The position numbers were made by a program, and so were the translations under genes. A stretch of DNA of 64,000 bases from Psychrobacter proteolyticus (GTDB taxonomy: Bacteria; Pseudomonadota; Gammaproteobacteria; Pseudomonadales; Moraxellaceae). A model generated the notes under the pieces. The model made no database searches. It was not told where the DNA came from and saw only the letters and a program-made list of their open reading frames with translations. The number at the start of each line of letters is the position of its first letter. Position 1 is the first letter of the stretch. The DNA lies in assembly GCF_003350005.1 (NCBI RefSeq), contig NZ_QLKS01000002.1, positions 577,510-641,509 on the forward strand, read 5' to 3'. Shown piece after piece: positions 18,096 through 27,808 of the stretch.

Positions 18096-18137
18096 AGCAG
18101 GAAGCCCACTACAATCTAGTGGGCTTCTGCTTTTTTG
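18096..18137 (+). terminator. Intrinsic terminator after the SDR gene
   Basis: AGCAGGAAGCCCACT (18096-18110) pairs with AGTGGGCTTCTGCT (18118-18131), with one bulged G, then a T6 run. It ends the acyl-CoA dehydrogenase/kinase/phosphatase/SDR series. Confidence 0.9.
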
Positions 18138-18163
18138 TTTACTTTAAATTTGTAATGCGATTA

Positions 18164-19864
18164 TTACAATGTTTGAGGGTTATCTGACATATGCTGCTCA
18201 CGCAGTTTTTGGCGTAGTACCTTACCAACGTTACTTTTTGGTAGTTCACTAACAAACTCAATATGACGCGGACATTTATAACCAGTCAAATTATCAAGCG
18301 CGAATTCTTTGATAACTTCTTTGGTGACATTGTTATCTGCAGGTACGATATAGATTTTAACTGCTTCACCTTGGTTTTCATCAGGAATACCAATTACTGC
18401 GCAATCGACGATACCATCACAATCGAGCATGACAGATTCGATTTCATTCGGAAACACATTAAAGCCTGACACCAATATCATGTCTTTCTTGCGATCCAGT
18501 AGGGTAAAGTAGCCTTTTTCATCCATACTAACGATATCACCAGTACGGAAATAACCATCGTGAGTAAAATCATTTGTATTGTCTGTATTGAAATAGCCTG
18601 ACATAACGTTCGGACCTTTGATGCACATCTCACCTGATTGATGCATGCCAACACGTTCGCCGTTTTCGTTGATCACGATAATATCAACGCTAGGAACTGG
18701 GATGCCAATAGTACCGTTGAACTTACGATCAGTGATTACATTGGCAGTACCACCAGCCACCCCTTCAGTCATGCCCCAGCCTTCAACCATAGGACAGCCC
18801 GTCACTTCTAACCAACGCGCTGCTGTTTGTTCGGTTGCAGCCATACCGCCGGCCTGAGTGATACGTAATGAGCTAAAATCCAAGTCTTTAAAATTTGGTT
18901 GGTCAAGCAGACCTTTAAATAAAGTATTAACGGCAGGGAAAATATGGAAAGGCTGTTTCGATAAAGTCTTAATAAACCCTGACATATCGCGCGGGTTGGG
19001 TATCAACACGAAAGTATAACCTGAACGCATACCAAGTAGACTCAGCATAAATGCGAAAATATGATACAGCGGCAATGCCATCACCATATTGATATATACC
19101 TCATTGATACCTGAGGTGACTGGACGATACCATGCTTCTGATTGCATAGCAGCGGAAACAACATTACGTTGCGTTAAAACGGCCCCTTTAGATAGACCTG
19201 TGGTGCCACCTGTGTACTGCAAAATAGCCTTTTGTTGCATGGTGGTCTTTGATGCTTGAAACGATAAATTCTTGCCTTTTTTTAGAACATCAGGAAATTT
19301 AGTGACGTTATATTTAGGATCATTTAGGTTGTATTTAGGCACCAAACGTTTGACTTGACGAATAACGGTATTGACCAAAACACCCTTTAATCCCATCATA
19401 TCGCCCATTTTTGATAAGACTATACGCTTAATATTTGTCTCTTCAATAACTTGTTCTAAAGCTTGCGCAAAGTTATCAACGACAAATATAACTTGAGCAC
19501 CTGAATCGTTTAGCTGATGACGAAGTTCGCGGCCTGTATATAGCGGATTAATAGGCGTACAAACGTAGCCTGCACGTAAAATACCGATCATCGTTGGGAG
19601 GTATTGTGGGACGTTTGGCATCATAATAGCCACCACGCTGCCTTTGGGTAAGCCTTGTGCTTGTAACCATGCTGCGACTGCAAGTGAAGCATTATCTACA
19701 TCACCATAAGTATGGGTCACACCCATACAGATAGTCATTGGATGCATACGAAAGCGGTTAAAACATTCTTCATACAACTCTATGAGACTTTCATATTGAT
19801 CAGGATTAATCGTCTTGGGTACGTTGTCTGGATATTGAGCAAGCCAAGGTTTATCTACTGCCAT
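18164..19864 (-). CDS. fadD: Long-chain fatty acid-CoA ligase (downstream copy)
   Basis: Activates free fatty acids to acyl-CoA via an acyl-adenylate at the inner membrane. 566 residues. Seen: P-loop-like ATP motif QYTGGTTGLSKGAVL near residue 215, AGYVCTPINPLYTGRELRHQL, GWGMTEGVAGG in the adenylate-binding motif, and the C-terminal GYFRTGDIVSMDEKGYFTLLDRKKDMI hinge region (A8-type), read here in parts. Lys in PKSNVGKVLRQKL is the catalytic lysine of the C-domain. ATG 19864 follows AAGGA with eight bases spacing. It is a close paralogue of the gene at 20491-22188, from a tandem duplication. Expression may be separate, because a terminator follows the upstream copy and about 600 bp lie between them. 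Confidence 0.94.
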   Translation of the reverse strand: MAVDKPWLAQYPDNVPKTINPDQYESLIELYEECFNRFRMHPMTICMGVTHTYGDVDNASLAVAAWLQAQGLPKGSVVAIMMPNVPQYLPTMIGILRAGYVCTPINPLYTGRELRHQLNDSGAQVIFVVDNFAQALEQVIEETNIKRIVLSKMGDMMGLKGVLVNTVIRQVKRLVPKYNLNDPKYNVTKFPDVLKKGKNLSFQASKTTMQQKAILQYTGGTTGLSKGAVLTQRNVVSAAMQSEAWYRPVTSGINEVYINMVMALPLYHIFAFMLSLLGMRSGYTFVLIPNPRDMSGFIKTLSKQPFHIFPAVNTLFKGLLDQPNFKDLDFSSLRITQAGGMAATEQTAARWLEVTGCPMVEGWGMTEGVAGGTANVITDRKFNGTIGIPVPSVDIIVINENGERVGMHQSGEMCIKGPNVMSGYFNTDNTNDFTHDGYFRTGDIVSMDEKGYFTLLDRKKDMILVSGFNVFPNEIESVMLDCDGIVDCAVIGIPDENQGEAVKIYIVPADNNVTKEVIKEFALDNLTGYKCPRHIEFVSELPKSNVGKVLRQKLREQHMSDNPQTL

Positions 19865-20396
19865 GATGAGCGTCCTTAAATATCGAAATAAGTTAAGGCT
19901 CTATAAAAAAGTAGTTACATCCATGTCAACAATTTACATTACTGCTCCCTGAGCAATAAACTGTTGAGTGTTATCCTATAATTATCACATACTGCTAAAA
20001 TACGGGGCCGTTATAAAGTTTGAGTTAACCGCAAAGTGCAAGAATCTAAAAAGGTTCGAACTGGTTATTGCTTTTGATAAAAACTGTCATTCTGAAATAT
20101 TAGTAATTAAATAATTTAATTACTATAAAATGTAACGACAGAAATTTTAGTAACATATTTTGGCAATAAACTAACATAATTACAACCATATTTGTTATTC
20201 TTATACAAGAACTTAATAGTTTAGGATTAAGTTTGCTAAATAGGAAAATATATGTTGAGCACTATAAAGCTTGATTAAAAAGATTAATAATCTGTTTGAT
20301 TGAACAACGATTATTTTCACTTGAAAAGCCTTACATAAATAAGTATAAAATGTTAGTGGGTGTATTTATATACAAGGAGAAAATTTTTAACATGCG
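19865..20396. other. Long AT-rich leader region upstream of the downstream fadD copy
   Basis: No coding potential seen. It holds a perfect 25-bp palindrome at 20101-20125 (12-base arms around one base), about 240 bp before the fadD start, and long A/T stretches. No tRNA-like fold. Confidence 0.55.
20101..20125. promoter_or_regulatory. Perfect 25-bp AT-rich palindrome, possible operator
   Basis: Arms of 12 bases, TAGTAATTAAAT and ATTTAATTACTA, flank a single A. Without a T-run it does not look like a terminator. Dimeric regulator binding upstream of fadD is the simplest reading, and no known box is matched. Confidence 0.5.
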
Positions 20397-20431
20397 AAAA
20401 AAGCACCTAACATTAAATATAAGGTGCTTTT
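20397..20431 (-). terminator. Intrinsic terminator after the upstream fadD copy
   Basis: On the minus strand AAAAGCACCT pairs with AGGTGCTTTT, followed by further Ts, about 60 bp after the stop at 20491. The 13-base loop is AT-rich. Confidence 0.85.
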
Positions 20432-20490
20432 CAACAAAAAATAATAAAACCTGATAATTTTTTTCTTGATTTTTTAAAGTTAATATTGAT

Positions 20491-22188
20491 TTATCTTTGA
20501 GGATGATCTGCTTGATGTTTTTCACGTAACTTTTGACGCAGTACTTTACCGACATTACTTTTTGGTAAGTCACTAACAAACTCGATATGGCGTGGACATT
20601 TATAACCAGTCAAATTATCTAACGCAAAATCTGTAATAACTTCTTTAGTCACATTATTATCTTCAGGTACCACATATATCTTGACCGCTTCACCTTGATG
20701 GTCGTCAGGGATACCAATCACTGCACAGTCTAGGATACCATCACAGTCAAGCATCACAGACTCAATTTCGTTTGGAAAAACGTTAAAGCCTGAGACCAAA
20801 ATCATATCTTTTTTACGATCTAGCAGTTTGATGTAGCCCTTGTCATCCATACTAACGATATCACCAGTACGGAAATAACCATCGCTAGTAAAATCATCAC
20901 TACTATCTCTGTTAAGATACCCAGAAGTTACGTTAGGGCCTTTAATACATAGCTCACCCCCTTCGTTTAATCCTACATGTTTACCTTCTTCATCAATGAT
21001 AATGACATCTACGCCAGGAGCGGGCACTCCGATAGTACCATTAAACTCACGATTGGTAATAACGTTGGCGGTGCCAACTGCAACGCCTTCTGTCATACCC
21101 CAACCTTCGATCATTGCGCAACCAGTCACATCTAACCAGCGTTTGGCAGTTTGTTCAGTGGCCGCCATACCGCCCGCCTGTGTGATACGCAATGAACTAA
21201 AGTCTAAATCTTTGAAGTTTGGGTTATCAAGTAACCCTTTAAAGAGAGTATTGACTGCAGGGAAAATATGGAATGGTTGCTTTGATAGGGTTTTGACAAA
21301 TCCAGGAATATCACGAGGATTGGGTACTAGTATAAAAGTATAGCCTGAACGCATACCAAGTAGGCTAAGCATGAATGCAAAAATATGATATAACGGTAGC
21401 GCCATCACCATATTAATATACACTTCGTTAATTTCTGACGTGATAGGCCGTGTCCATGCTTCTGATTGCATCGCTGCGGCCACAATATTACGCTGTGACA
21501 AAATAGCGCCTTTTGATAGTCCTGTGGTGCCACCTGTATATTGCAAAAATGCTTTTTGGTCCAAAGACATGGTTGGTTGTTGAAAAGGTAAGCTTTTACC
21601 TTTTTTCAGCACATCAGGGAACTTAGTGACATGGTATTTGGGGTCGTTGAGGTTGTACTTAGGTACTAAGCGTTTGACCTGACGAATAATCGTATTGACC
21701 AAAATACCTTTTAATCCCATCATATCGCCCATTTTAGACAGGACAATACGTTTAATAGACGTTTCTTCAATGACTTGCTCAAGCGCTTGGGCGAAGTTGT
21801 CGACCACAAAAATTGCTTGGGCACCAGAATCGTTAAGCTGATGGCGTAATTCCCGCCCAGTATATAGTGGGTTAACAGGGGTACAAACGTAGCCTGCACG
21901 CAAAATCCCAATCATGGTTGGTAGGTATTGCGGAACATTTGGCATCATAAGAGCCACTACACTGCCTTTAGGTAGGTCTTGATTTTGCAGCCAAGCAGCG
22001 ACCGCCAATGAGGTTTTGTCAATGTCGTTGTAAGTATGGGTCACTCCCATACAAATACTCATCGGATGACCACGGAAACGATCGAAACACTCTTCGTACA
22101 GTTCCATGATGCTACTATACCTATCCGGGTCAACAGTTTTTGGTACACCTGCGGGATATTGAGAAAGCCAGGGTTTGTTCGGCATCAT
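20491..22188 (-). CDS. fadD: Long-chain fatty acid-CoA ligase (upstream copy)
   Basis: Same function and motif order as its neighbour at 18164-19864: YTGGTTGLSKGAIL, AGYVCTPVNPLYTGREL, GWGMTEGVAVG, GYFRTGDIVSMDDKGY and PKSNVGKVLRQKL. I start it at ATG 22188 (MMPNKPWL, 565 residues): an ATG at 22197 sits directly on the AAGG and leaves no spacing, while 22188 is nine bases from it. Most differences from the paralogue are conservative, with clusters in the N-terminal 40 residues and around residues 205-260, which could shift chain-length preference. Tandem fadD pairs also occur in Pseudomonas (fadD1/fadD2), where the two have different substrates. Confidence 0.94.
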   Translation of the reverse strand: MMPNKPWLSQYPAGVPKTVDPDRYSSIMELYEECFDRFRGHPMSICMGVTHTYNDIDKTSLAVAAWLQNQDLPKGSVVALMMPNVPQYLPTMIGILRAGYVCTPVNPLYTGRELRHQLNDSGAQAIFVVDNFAQALEQVIEETSIKRIVLSKMGDMMGLKGILVNTIIRQVKRLVPKYNLNDPKYHVTKFPDVLKKGKSLPFQQPTMSLDQKAFLQYTGGTTGLSKGAILSQRNIVAAAMQSEAWTRPITSEINEVYINMVMALPLYHIFAFMLSLLGMRSGYTFILVPNPRDIPGFVKTLSKQPFHIFPAVNTLFKGLLDNPNFKDLDFSSLRITQAGGMAATEQTAKRWLDVTGCAMIEGWGMTEGVAVGTANVITNREFNGTIGVPAPGVDVIIIDEEGKHVGLNEGGELCIKGPNVTSGYLNRDSSDDFTSDGYFRTGDIVSMDDKGYIKLLDRKKDMILVSGFNVFPNEIESVMLDCDGILDCAVIGIPDDHQGEAVKIYVVPEDNNVTKEVITDFALDNLTGYKCPRHIEFVSDLPKSNVGKVLRQKLREKHQADHPQR

Positions 22189-22646
22189 GGTTAGCATCCT
22201 TGCAATTTAATATAAGTTGAAGTTGTAAAAGAGAGCATTCATCAATCTATTAGTAGTACAAACCAATACTTATCTAAGTAGTATGTACTGTATTTAATAG
22301 CATCCTTGGCTATTGACTAACTATTACCCATTTTTTGGTCAGTATAGTGTTTTACTTAATGATTCTTAATATGAAAGCTAAGTAAAACAATTGAGTAGAA
22401 AGTATAGCAACGAAATAATGTTCGTTCTAAAATAATAGTCTACTATTCGCAACCAAATTATTAATAAAACAATACATTTAAGCAATACATTAGCACGAAT
22501 AGGACTCAAAGCAATACTAGTAAGCGATACTGAGCAGTACATATATTAACTTAAAAGAATATATTGGCTTTGTTGCCGCATAAAGGGATTACTATGTGAC
22601 TAGCATTGGTCAGCTGACGAAATACAAACGAATATAGATGCCAAAA
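22189..22646. other. Upstream region of the first fadD copy
   Basis: About 450 bp without a gene. It contains a small inverted repeat AATAGT-CT-ACTATT at 22434-22447. GGCTTTGTTG at 22566 is reminiscent of an IS903-type end but has no partner. No terminator for fetB is obvious. Confidence 0.45.
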
Positions 22647-23441
22647 TTATTGCGGTAAAATGAACTGTTTATGCTTATTAAAGAACCGTCGATAGATAAG
22701 TAAGGCACTGATAGTGCAACCAAGCGTGCTGCTGACACATATCAGGAACATAGTGATTATTTGATAGCGTACGGCTTGAGTGGGATCGACGCCCGCTAGG
22801 ATTTGACCCGTCATCATGCCTGGCAAGCTAACAATACCGACGACTAGCATAGAGTTCAGGGTTGGGGTCATGCCATTAGTGATAGCTGCTTTTATCTGCT
22901 CATGGACGGCTTCGAATGGCTTAGCAGATAGACTGAGCATCATCTCGATACGCCCTGATTGCTCATGAAAGGATTCAATCAATTGATTGCTCGTCAACGA
23001 AATAGCAGTCAGAGAGTTCCCTAATATCAGACCCAATATAGGAATAATGAATTGCGGTGTATACCAAGGCTGCACATTCAAAATCGCTATAATCGCAATC
23101 GCCGTTACTAATATTGCTGAGATGCCGACTGCCAATAACGTATCTGTCAATAACCCTTTATAGCTGCGTTTAACGCGATTTTTGGCGGCACTTCCTGCAA
23201 TTAGAGTCATGACCGTTAAGATAAGTAGCACTTCATACCATTGTTCACGTGCAAAAATCCACGCCAGTATCAGCCCAATAAAGCTAAGCTGTATGATCGT
23301 ACGAAGTGCCGCTATCAAAAGGGTCTTGCTTAGCTTTAAACGTAAGCGCCAAGAGATGAGTAATACAATGATAATTAGGCTGCTAGCAAGAGCGATATCA
23401 CTATAAGTGAGAAAAATTTTCATATCATTCGTACCACTCAT
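22647..23441 (-). CDS. fetB: FetB-like ABC transporter permease (UPF0014)
   Basis: 264 residues with about seven hydrophobic helices (for example LASSLIIIVLLISWRL, FIIPILGLILGNSLTAISL, LICVSSTLGCTISALLIY). The GNSLTAISLTSNQL and SLPGMMTGQILAGVDPTQAVRYQI stretches, read in parts, are UPF0014/FetB signatures. Known: FetAB in E. coli exports iron and protects against oxidative stress. The start is ATG 23441 or ATG 23423 (MKIFLTYSDI), neither with a strong site. The partner ATPase gene lies 132 bp upstream on the same strand. Metal specificity is inferred from the family. Confidence 0.88.
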   Translation of the reverse strand: MSGTNDMKIFLTYSDIALASSLIIIVLLISWRLRLKLSKTLLIAALRTIIQLSFIGLILAWIFAREQWYEVLLILTVMTLIAGSAAKNRVKRSYKGLLTDTLLAVGISAILVTAIAIIAILNVQPWYTPQFIIPILGLILGNSLTAISLTSNQLIESFHEQSGRIEMMLSLSAKPFEAVHEQIKAAITNGMTPTLNSMLVVGIVSLPGMMTGQILAGVDPTQAVRYQIITMFLICVSSTLGCTISALLIYRRFFNKHKQFILPQ

Positions 23442-23573
23442 ATGAGCTTATTTAGGAAGTAATTACAGTAGTAATAATACACGGTGAGGGTTGAAGTTAT
23501 TAACGTGCTAAATTGTCTGAGCAACTAAGCGACGACTTAATCACTTGATTAAATATTCTTGTATAAAAGTTCT

Positions 23574-24431
23574 TCAAGAGTCTACGGTGAGCACACCGGC
23601 TTGCATATGCCAGTGTCTATTTGCCAAAGGCATGATATCTTTTGTGTCGTGAGTTATCCATAGGAGTGTGCGCTGTGCATCTGTGTGCAACCAGTTGATA
23701 AGTAAGTTGACTAGCTGTGCTGAAGTGTCCATGTCCAAAGCAGCAGTTGGTTCATCTAGCAATAGAACTTTTGGACTAAGCTGCAATAGACGCAATGTAT
23801 TGATCAGTTGGCGCTCGCCACCAGATAAATGCTTGGCGTCCTGTTGCAAAAAATCTGCACTTCTATCCAAATGTTCAAGCTGAGCAACATGCCAGTCTGT
23901 GTCAAAAGTCTGCGACTGGTGAGCATGCAATTGATAAGGCATTTGTAAGTTTTCAAGGACACTGCCGTCTAACAACTGTGGGTGCTGAGCGAGTAGGGCA
24001 ACTTGCTTGCGCCATCGTATAGGTGAAGTCTCATGAATATCGTGATAAACATCACTTGACGTGTCATTGCTCAAACGAACAGTACCGCTGCTCATGGGCA
24101 GTAATCCTGCCAATACTCGCAGCAGTACTGATTTACCGCTACTAGACGCTCCTGTCAAAACAGTGACTTGCCTTGACAATAGCATACCGCTCGCACCGCT
24201 TATTAGCGTTCGATCATGAGTTGATAGCTCTTTATTCAGTGAAGCGTCTGCGGTTAGCTTGCTTGTCCACTTTTGATAAATGCTAGACGGCATAGAGATT
24301 TTATTCGAAGCTTCTTTGCTATTTTTAACGCTATGAGTACGTATCGTCCGTTGGCTATGCACCCATAGATTATCAAATTCAAGTAGTACTCTATCCGTAT
24401 CTATGTTCATAGCAGTTCTACTGCTGACCAT
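23574..24431 (-). CDS. fetA: FetA-like ABC transporter ATP-binding protein with inserted segment
   Basis: ATPase partner of the FetB permease. Walker A GASSSGKS at residues 94-101, Q-loop region VALLAQHPQLLDGSV, signature LSGGERQLINTL, Walker B LLLDEPTAALD and switch His in LLWITHDTKD. It is 285 residues where E. coli FetA has about 225; the extra ~50 residues lie between the first strand (LLEFDNLWVH) and Walker A and are hydrophilic and Ser/Lys-rich. The frame at 24431 overlaps the end of the thioesterase gene by 14 bases; ATG 24410 (MNIDTDRVLLEF) is another possible start and would leave no overlap. Either way the three genes look like one operon. Confidence 0.88.
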   Translation of the reverse strand: MVSSRTAMNIDTDRVLLEFDNLWVHSQRTIRTHSVKNSKEASNKISMPSSIYQKWTSKLTADASLNKELSTHDRTLISGASGMLLSRQVTVLTGASSSGKSVLLRVLAGLLPMSSGTVRLSNDTSSDVYHDIHETSPIRWRKQVALLAQHPQLLDGSVLENLQMPYQLHAHQSQTFDTDWHVAQLEHLDRSADFLQQDAKHLSGGERQLINTLRLLQLSPKVLLLDEPTAALDMDTSAQLVNLLINWLHTDAQRTLLWITHDTKDIMPLANRHWHMQAGVLTVDS

Positions 24432-25005
24432 TTACTTGCTCGTCAATAGCTTTTTGGATCGTAACGCGGAGTTTTTTTGGTACACGTATAGGACGCATTG
24501 GTGGGGTTGTCGCTGAAGTATCTGGTTTATCGCTGCCTATTTCGTCATTACTCATTGGCTCTGGTTTGACGAGGTTTTGTACGCAGGCAATGACGATTTT
24601 GGTGCTGCTTAGTAGCTGGATATTATCTGTTTCGGTAGTACCATGATTCGGTAGGTTGCGATATATACTTTGATAAAATATGATGCTGGCAGGTTTTAGC
24701 TCCACTTTATCAATACGTACGCTAATTACCTCATCTAATAGAATGGCTCTTTTGTATTGCAAATCCGCCTGACTCACGACAAAATGCTGTATTTCACCAC
24801 TGTCAGTTTGCAAAAAATACCCATTTAAGCCCAGCTCAGTAAACCAGTCGCGTCGGCAGTTTTCAAAAAACACCAAATGATTGGCGTGATAGACTATACC
24901 GCCAGCATCAGTATGGTTAATATAGACGTTATAATCTTTAGCAAATAATGGTTTGATGTCATCATTCATGGCTGATGTCGTATTTTTTTGCTTAATTGTT
25001 GTCAT
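24418..25005 (-). CDS. Acyl-CoA thioesterase, hot-dog fold (YbgC-like)
   Basis: 195 residues. The 4HBT/YbgC signature is seen in NHTDAGGIVYHANHLVFFENCRRDWF (read in parts), with Asp of TDAGG as the likely catalytic residue and the following HANH helix. FVVSQADLQYKRAILLDEV matches the second family strand. The family hydrolyses short- or medium-chain acyl-CoA or 4-hydroxybenzoyl-CoA. The C-terminal ~50 residues are a longer, Pro/Thr-rich tail. It overlaps or abuts fetA and is the first gene of the operon, an unusual partnership. ATG 25005 has GAG upstream; ATG 24969 (MNDDIKPLF) is possible. Confidence 0.85.
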   Translation of the reverse strand: MTTIKQKNTTSAMNDDIKPLFAKDYNVYINHTDAGGIVYHANHLVFFENCRRDWFTELGLNGYFLQTDSGEIQHFVVSQADLQYKRAILLDEVISVRIDKVELKPASIIFYQSIYRNLPNHGTTETDNIQLLSSTKIVIACVQNLVKPEPMSNDEIGSDKPDTSATTPPMRPIRVPKKLRVTIQKAIDEQVNGQQ

Positions 25006-25210
25006 AGTGATGCTCGATATTTTTAATAAGTATTGTTGAATAAAAGTGTTTCAGATAGACCAATAATAGATAGTGCTTATAATAGAGCTACTCTAGCTCA
25101 AGATATCAGGCCATGCAACCGCTAGAAACGCTTACATTTGTTATCATAGCCGTTTATATTTCCCTCATTTATAGAGCGCTATATTCTAACCAATCAGTAT
25201 AGGACAGTTT

Positions 25211-26035
25211 ATGACCCGTTTTGTCAGTTTTAACATCAATGGTATCCGTGCACGTCAGCATCAGCTCGAGGCGGTGCGCGAGGTAATCGATCCTGATGTC
25301 ATGGGCCTACAAGAAACCAAGGTTCATGATGATCAATTTCCGCTTAGCGATATCGAAGGGCTTGGCTACCACGTCGAGTATTTTGGACAAAAAGGGCATT
25401 ATGGCGTTGCACTCCTATCCAAAGCTGCACCTGTATTTGTACAAAAAGGCTTTCCTGGCGAAGATGAAGAAGCCCAAAAGCGCTTTATCCATGCACGTTA
25501 TGAGTTTGAAGGTCGTGAAGTGGATGTGCTCAATGGTTACTTTCCGCAAGGAGAGAGCCAAGATCACCCAACCAAATTTCCTATGAAGCGCGCTTATTAT
25601 GCCAATTTGATGGCTTATATTGATACGCTAAAAGCGGAAGGTCGTTCGATTATCGTCATGGGTGATATGAATATCGCACCAGAAGATATCGATATTGGTA
25701 TTGGTGAAGTCAATGCTAAGCGTTGGTTGAAAAATAGAAAAACCTCATTTCTGCCAGAAGAGCGCGAATGGTATTCAGCATTGATGTCACGTGAGCTGAC
25801 AGATACTTACCGTCTGCATTATCCAGAGAGCACCGAGTTATACAGTTGGTTTGATTATCGCAGTCGCGGCTTCAATGATGAACCTAAGCGCGGTTTACGT
25901 ATTGATCATATTCTATGTACCTCAGATCTAATCGATAAATGTATCGATGCTGGTATCAGTTATGAGCTACGTGCTATGGAAAAACCGTCTGACCATGCAC
26001 CGATTTGGTCAGCATTTGACCTAAAGAGACCGTAA
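25211..26035 (+). CDS. xthA: Exodeoxyribonuclease III (AP endonuclease)
   Basis: EEP-fold nuclease for base-excision repair, 3'-end cleaning and abasic site cleavage. N-terminus [19 protein letters not shown] carries the metal-binding Asn, [12 protein letters not shown] the metal Glu, [13 protein letters not shown] the catalytic Asp-Asn pair, and C-terminal LRIDHILCT and SDHAPIW the final Asp/His. 274 residues, normal for the XthA branch. AGGA six bases ahead of ATG 25211. Stand-alone, divergent from the thioesterase operon. Confidence 0.95.
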   Translation: MTRFVSFNINGIRARQHQLEAVREVIDPDVMGLQETKVHDDQFPLSDIEGLGYHVEYFGQKGHYGVALLSKAAPVFVQKGFPGEDEEAQKRFIHARYEFEGREVDVLNGYFPQGESQDHPTKFPMKRAYYANLMAYIDTLKAEGRSIIVMGDMNIAPEDIDIGIGEVNAKRWLKNRKTSFLPEEREWYSALMSRELTDTYRLHYPESTELYSWFDYRSRGFNDEPKRGLRIDHILCTSDLIDKCIDAGISYELRAMEKPSDHAPIWSAFDLKRP

Positions 26036-26064
26036 TACTTATATACCGTGATACCTATATATAG

Positions 26065-26090
26065 TCAATCTCATGTCAATCTCATGTCAA
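26065..26090. repeat. 11-bp tandem repeat after xthA
   Basis: TCAATCTCATG occurs twice in a row (26065-26086) and begins a third time. It lies 30 bp downstream of the xthA stop. Confidence 0.85.
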
Positions 26091-26236
26091 TTAGATACGA
26101 TGATTAGCTTGCTCAGTCTGCTGGTTGTAGCACTGTAGCTAGCTCTCCTTGTATCTGAATAATCTTGAACTGACTATATATTTATCACTTCGTATTCCAT
26201 AAATAACGATAAAAATTGAAAAATAAGGATTTTATT

Positions 26237-27460
26237 ATGGCTGTTGGAAATGTATCAGTACCTGACGTTATCTATCCCATCGACGGCATCAAGCTCAGTG
26301 CCACAGCGGCAGGCGTTCGTTATAAAGACCGCGATGATCTAGTAGTTATCGAAATATCTGACAAAGCCACTACTGCGGTTGTGACCACTAAAAACACCTT
26401 TTGTGCAGCGCCAGTGCGAGTATTGCGTGAGCACTTTGCTAAGGTTAGTCCGCGCTATTTAGTCACCAATACGGGTAACGCAAATGCAGGTACGGGCGCT
26501 GATGGCAAGCGCCGCGCCATTGATATTTGTACAGCATTGGCTGAAAAGGCCGGTGTAGATACCAATACGGTATTGCCATTCTCTACTGGTGTTATCGGTG
26601 AGCCGTTAAATAGTGATGCAGTCATCGCAGGTCTGGATAATGCATTGGCTAATCTAGCACCTGATAGCTGGCTAGCCGCTGCTAATGGCATTCGTACAAC
26701 AGATACCATTCCTAAATTGGCCAGCCAAAAAATTGATGTAGCAGGTACTAGCTATCATGTCACTGGTATGTCTAAAGGCTCAGGAATGATACGCCCAAAT
26801 ATGGCGACTATGCTGGGCTATGTGGCGACAGATGCCGACATCGCTGCTGACTTATTACAAGAGATGCTAAGCGCTATCAACGAGCAGTCTTTCAACCGCA
26901 TTACTGTCGATGGCGATACCTCAACCAATGACTGTTGTGTGTTAATCGCAACAGGTGCTGCTAGCTCAGAGGTGATTGATAGCACAGAGCATCCACATTA
27001 TCAGCCTGTATTCGATGCATTGGCTGATGTGTTTGTCCGTCTGGCACAACTGATTGTGCGTGATGGCGAAGGCGCTACCAAATTTATGACAGTCAAAGTG
27101 ACTGGTGGTCAAACCACGCAAGAATGCTGCGATGTGGCTTATGCAGTCGCACATTCACCCTTAGTAAAAACGGCATTCTTTGCTAGTGATGCTAACTGGG
27201 GTCGCATATTAGCAGCAGTGGGCTATGCTGGTATCGAAGATCTAGACACAGAGCAAGTCGATGTGTATCTAGACGAGGTAATGATTTGCCAAAATGGCGG
27301 TGTTGCACCTGACTATACAGAAGAGGCGGGCAAAACAGTCATGAGCCGACCTGAGATTACCATTCATATCGACCTTGCACGTGGCGATGCTAGCGATACC
27401 GTATATACCTGCGATTTGTCATACGATTACGTCAAAATAAACGCTGATTATCGTAGCTAG
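26237..27460 (+). CDS. argJ: Bifunctional glutamate N-acetyltransferase / ornithine acetyltransferase
   Basis: Recycles the acetyl group from N-acetylornithine to glutamate in arginine synthesis. The precursor self-cleaves before a Thr: Thr191 in MSKGSGMIRPNMATMLGYV, giving alpha and beta chains. Other marks: ATTAVVTTKNTFCAAPV, FNRITVDGDTSTND, and the C-terminal SYDYVKINADYRS. The start is ATG 26237 (407 residues) with AAGGA seven bases ahead, rather than the TTG at 26216. Single gene with its own terminator. Whether it also uses acetyl-CoA (full bifunctionality) cannot be told from sequence. Confidence 0.96.
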   Translation: MAVGNVSVPDVIYPIDGIKLSATAAGVRYKDRDDLVVIEISDKATTAVVTTKNTFCAAPVRVLREHFAKVSPRYLVTNTGNANAGTGADGKRRAIDICTALAEKAGVDTNTVLPFSTGVIGEPLNSDAVIAGLDNALANLAPDSWLAAANGIRTTDTIPKLASQKIDVAGTSYHVTGMSKGSGMIRPNMATMLGYVATDADIAADLLQEMLSAINEQSFNRITVDGDTSTNDCCVLIATGAASSEVIDSTEHPHYQPVFDALADVFVRLAQLIVRDGEGATKFMTVKVTGGQTTQECCDVAYAVAHSPLVKTAFFASDANWGRILAAVGYAGIEDLDTEQVDVYLDEVMICQNGGVAPDYTEEAGKTVMSRPEITIHIDLARGDASDTVYTCDLSYDYVKINADYRS

Positions 27461-27496
27461 TACTTCTCCATAAAACAGAATTTGCGTAGTTGCATC

Positions 27497-27527
27497 AAAG
27501 CCAGAACAATATTTGTTCTGGCTTTTT
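27497..27527 (+). terminator. Intrinsic terminator of argJ
   Basis: AAAGCCAGAACA (27497-27508) pairs perfectly with TGTTCTGGCTTT (27514-27525), then Ts. Confidence 0.92.
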
Positions 27528-27808
27528 AATGTCAAACTTCTGCTCAGTAGCAAATAACTCTGCTATTCAATACGCTTCATTAACATCAGTTGCAAAAGCT
27601 GACGTTAATTTACAAAGTAGTCATAGAGGGTAAGACGACTAGCGACCTATACTGGTTTCAGTAAGAAGCAAACAACCTTATTAGCTTGTAGCAAAGCAAG
27701 ATAAGGTGTTCAAAATAATAATTTTATCTAAGCAACCATAAGTTAGTAGTTAAGCCAGTAACTAAACTATTAATAAAGAATTAATAACAATTATCTGAGG
27801 ATTGAATA
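27528..27808. other. Region between argJ terminator and a lipoprotein gene
   Basis: About 280 bp. It has one possible hairpin, ACCTTAT near 27675 with ATAAGGT near 27702, and a GAGG before the next ATG. Nothing else seen. Confidence 0.4.

Noticed and set aside
20050..20080. GGTTCGAA resembling a tRNA T-loop
   Set aside because: No acceptor, anticodon or D stem can be formed around it.
22566..22590. IS903-type terminal sequence (GGCTTTGTTG)
   Set aside because: No second end, transposase or target duplication nearby; ten bases are too few.
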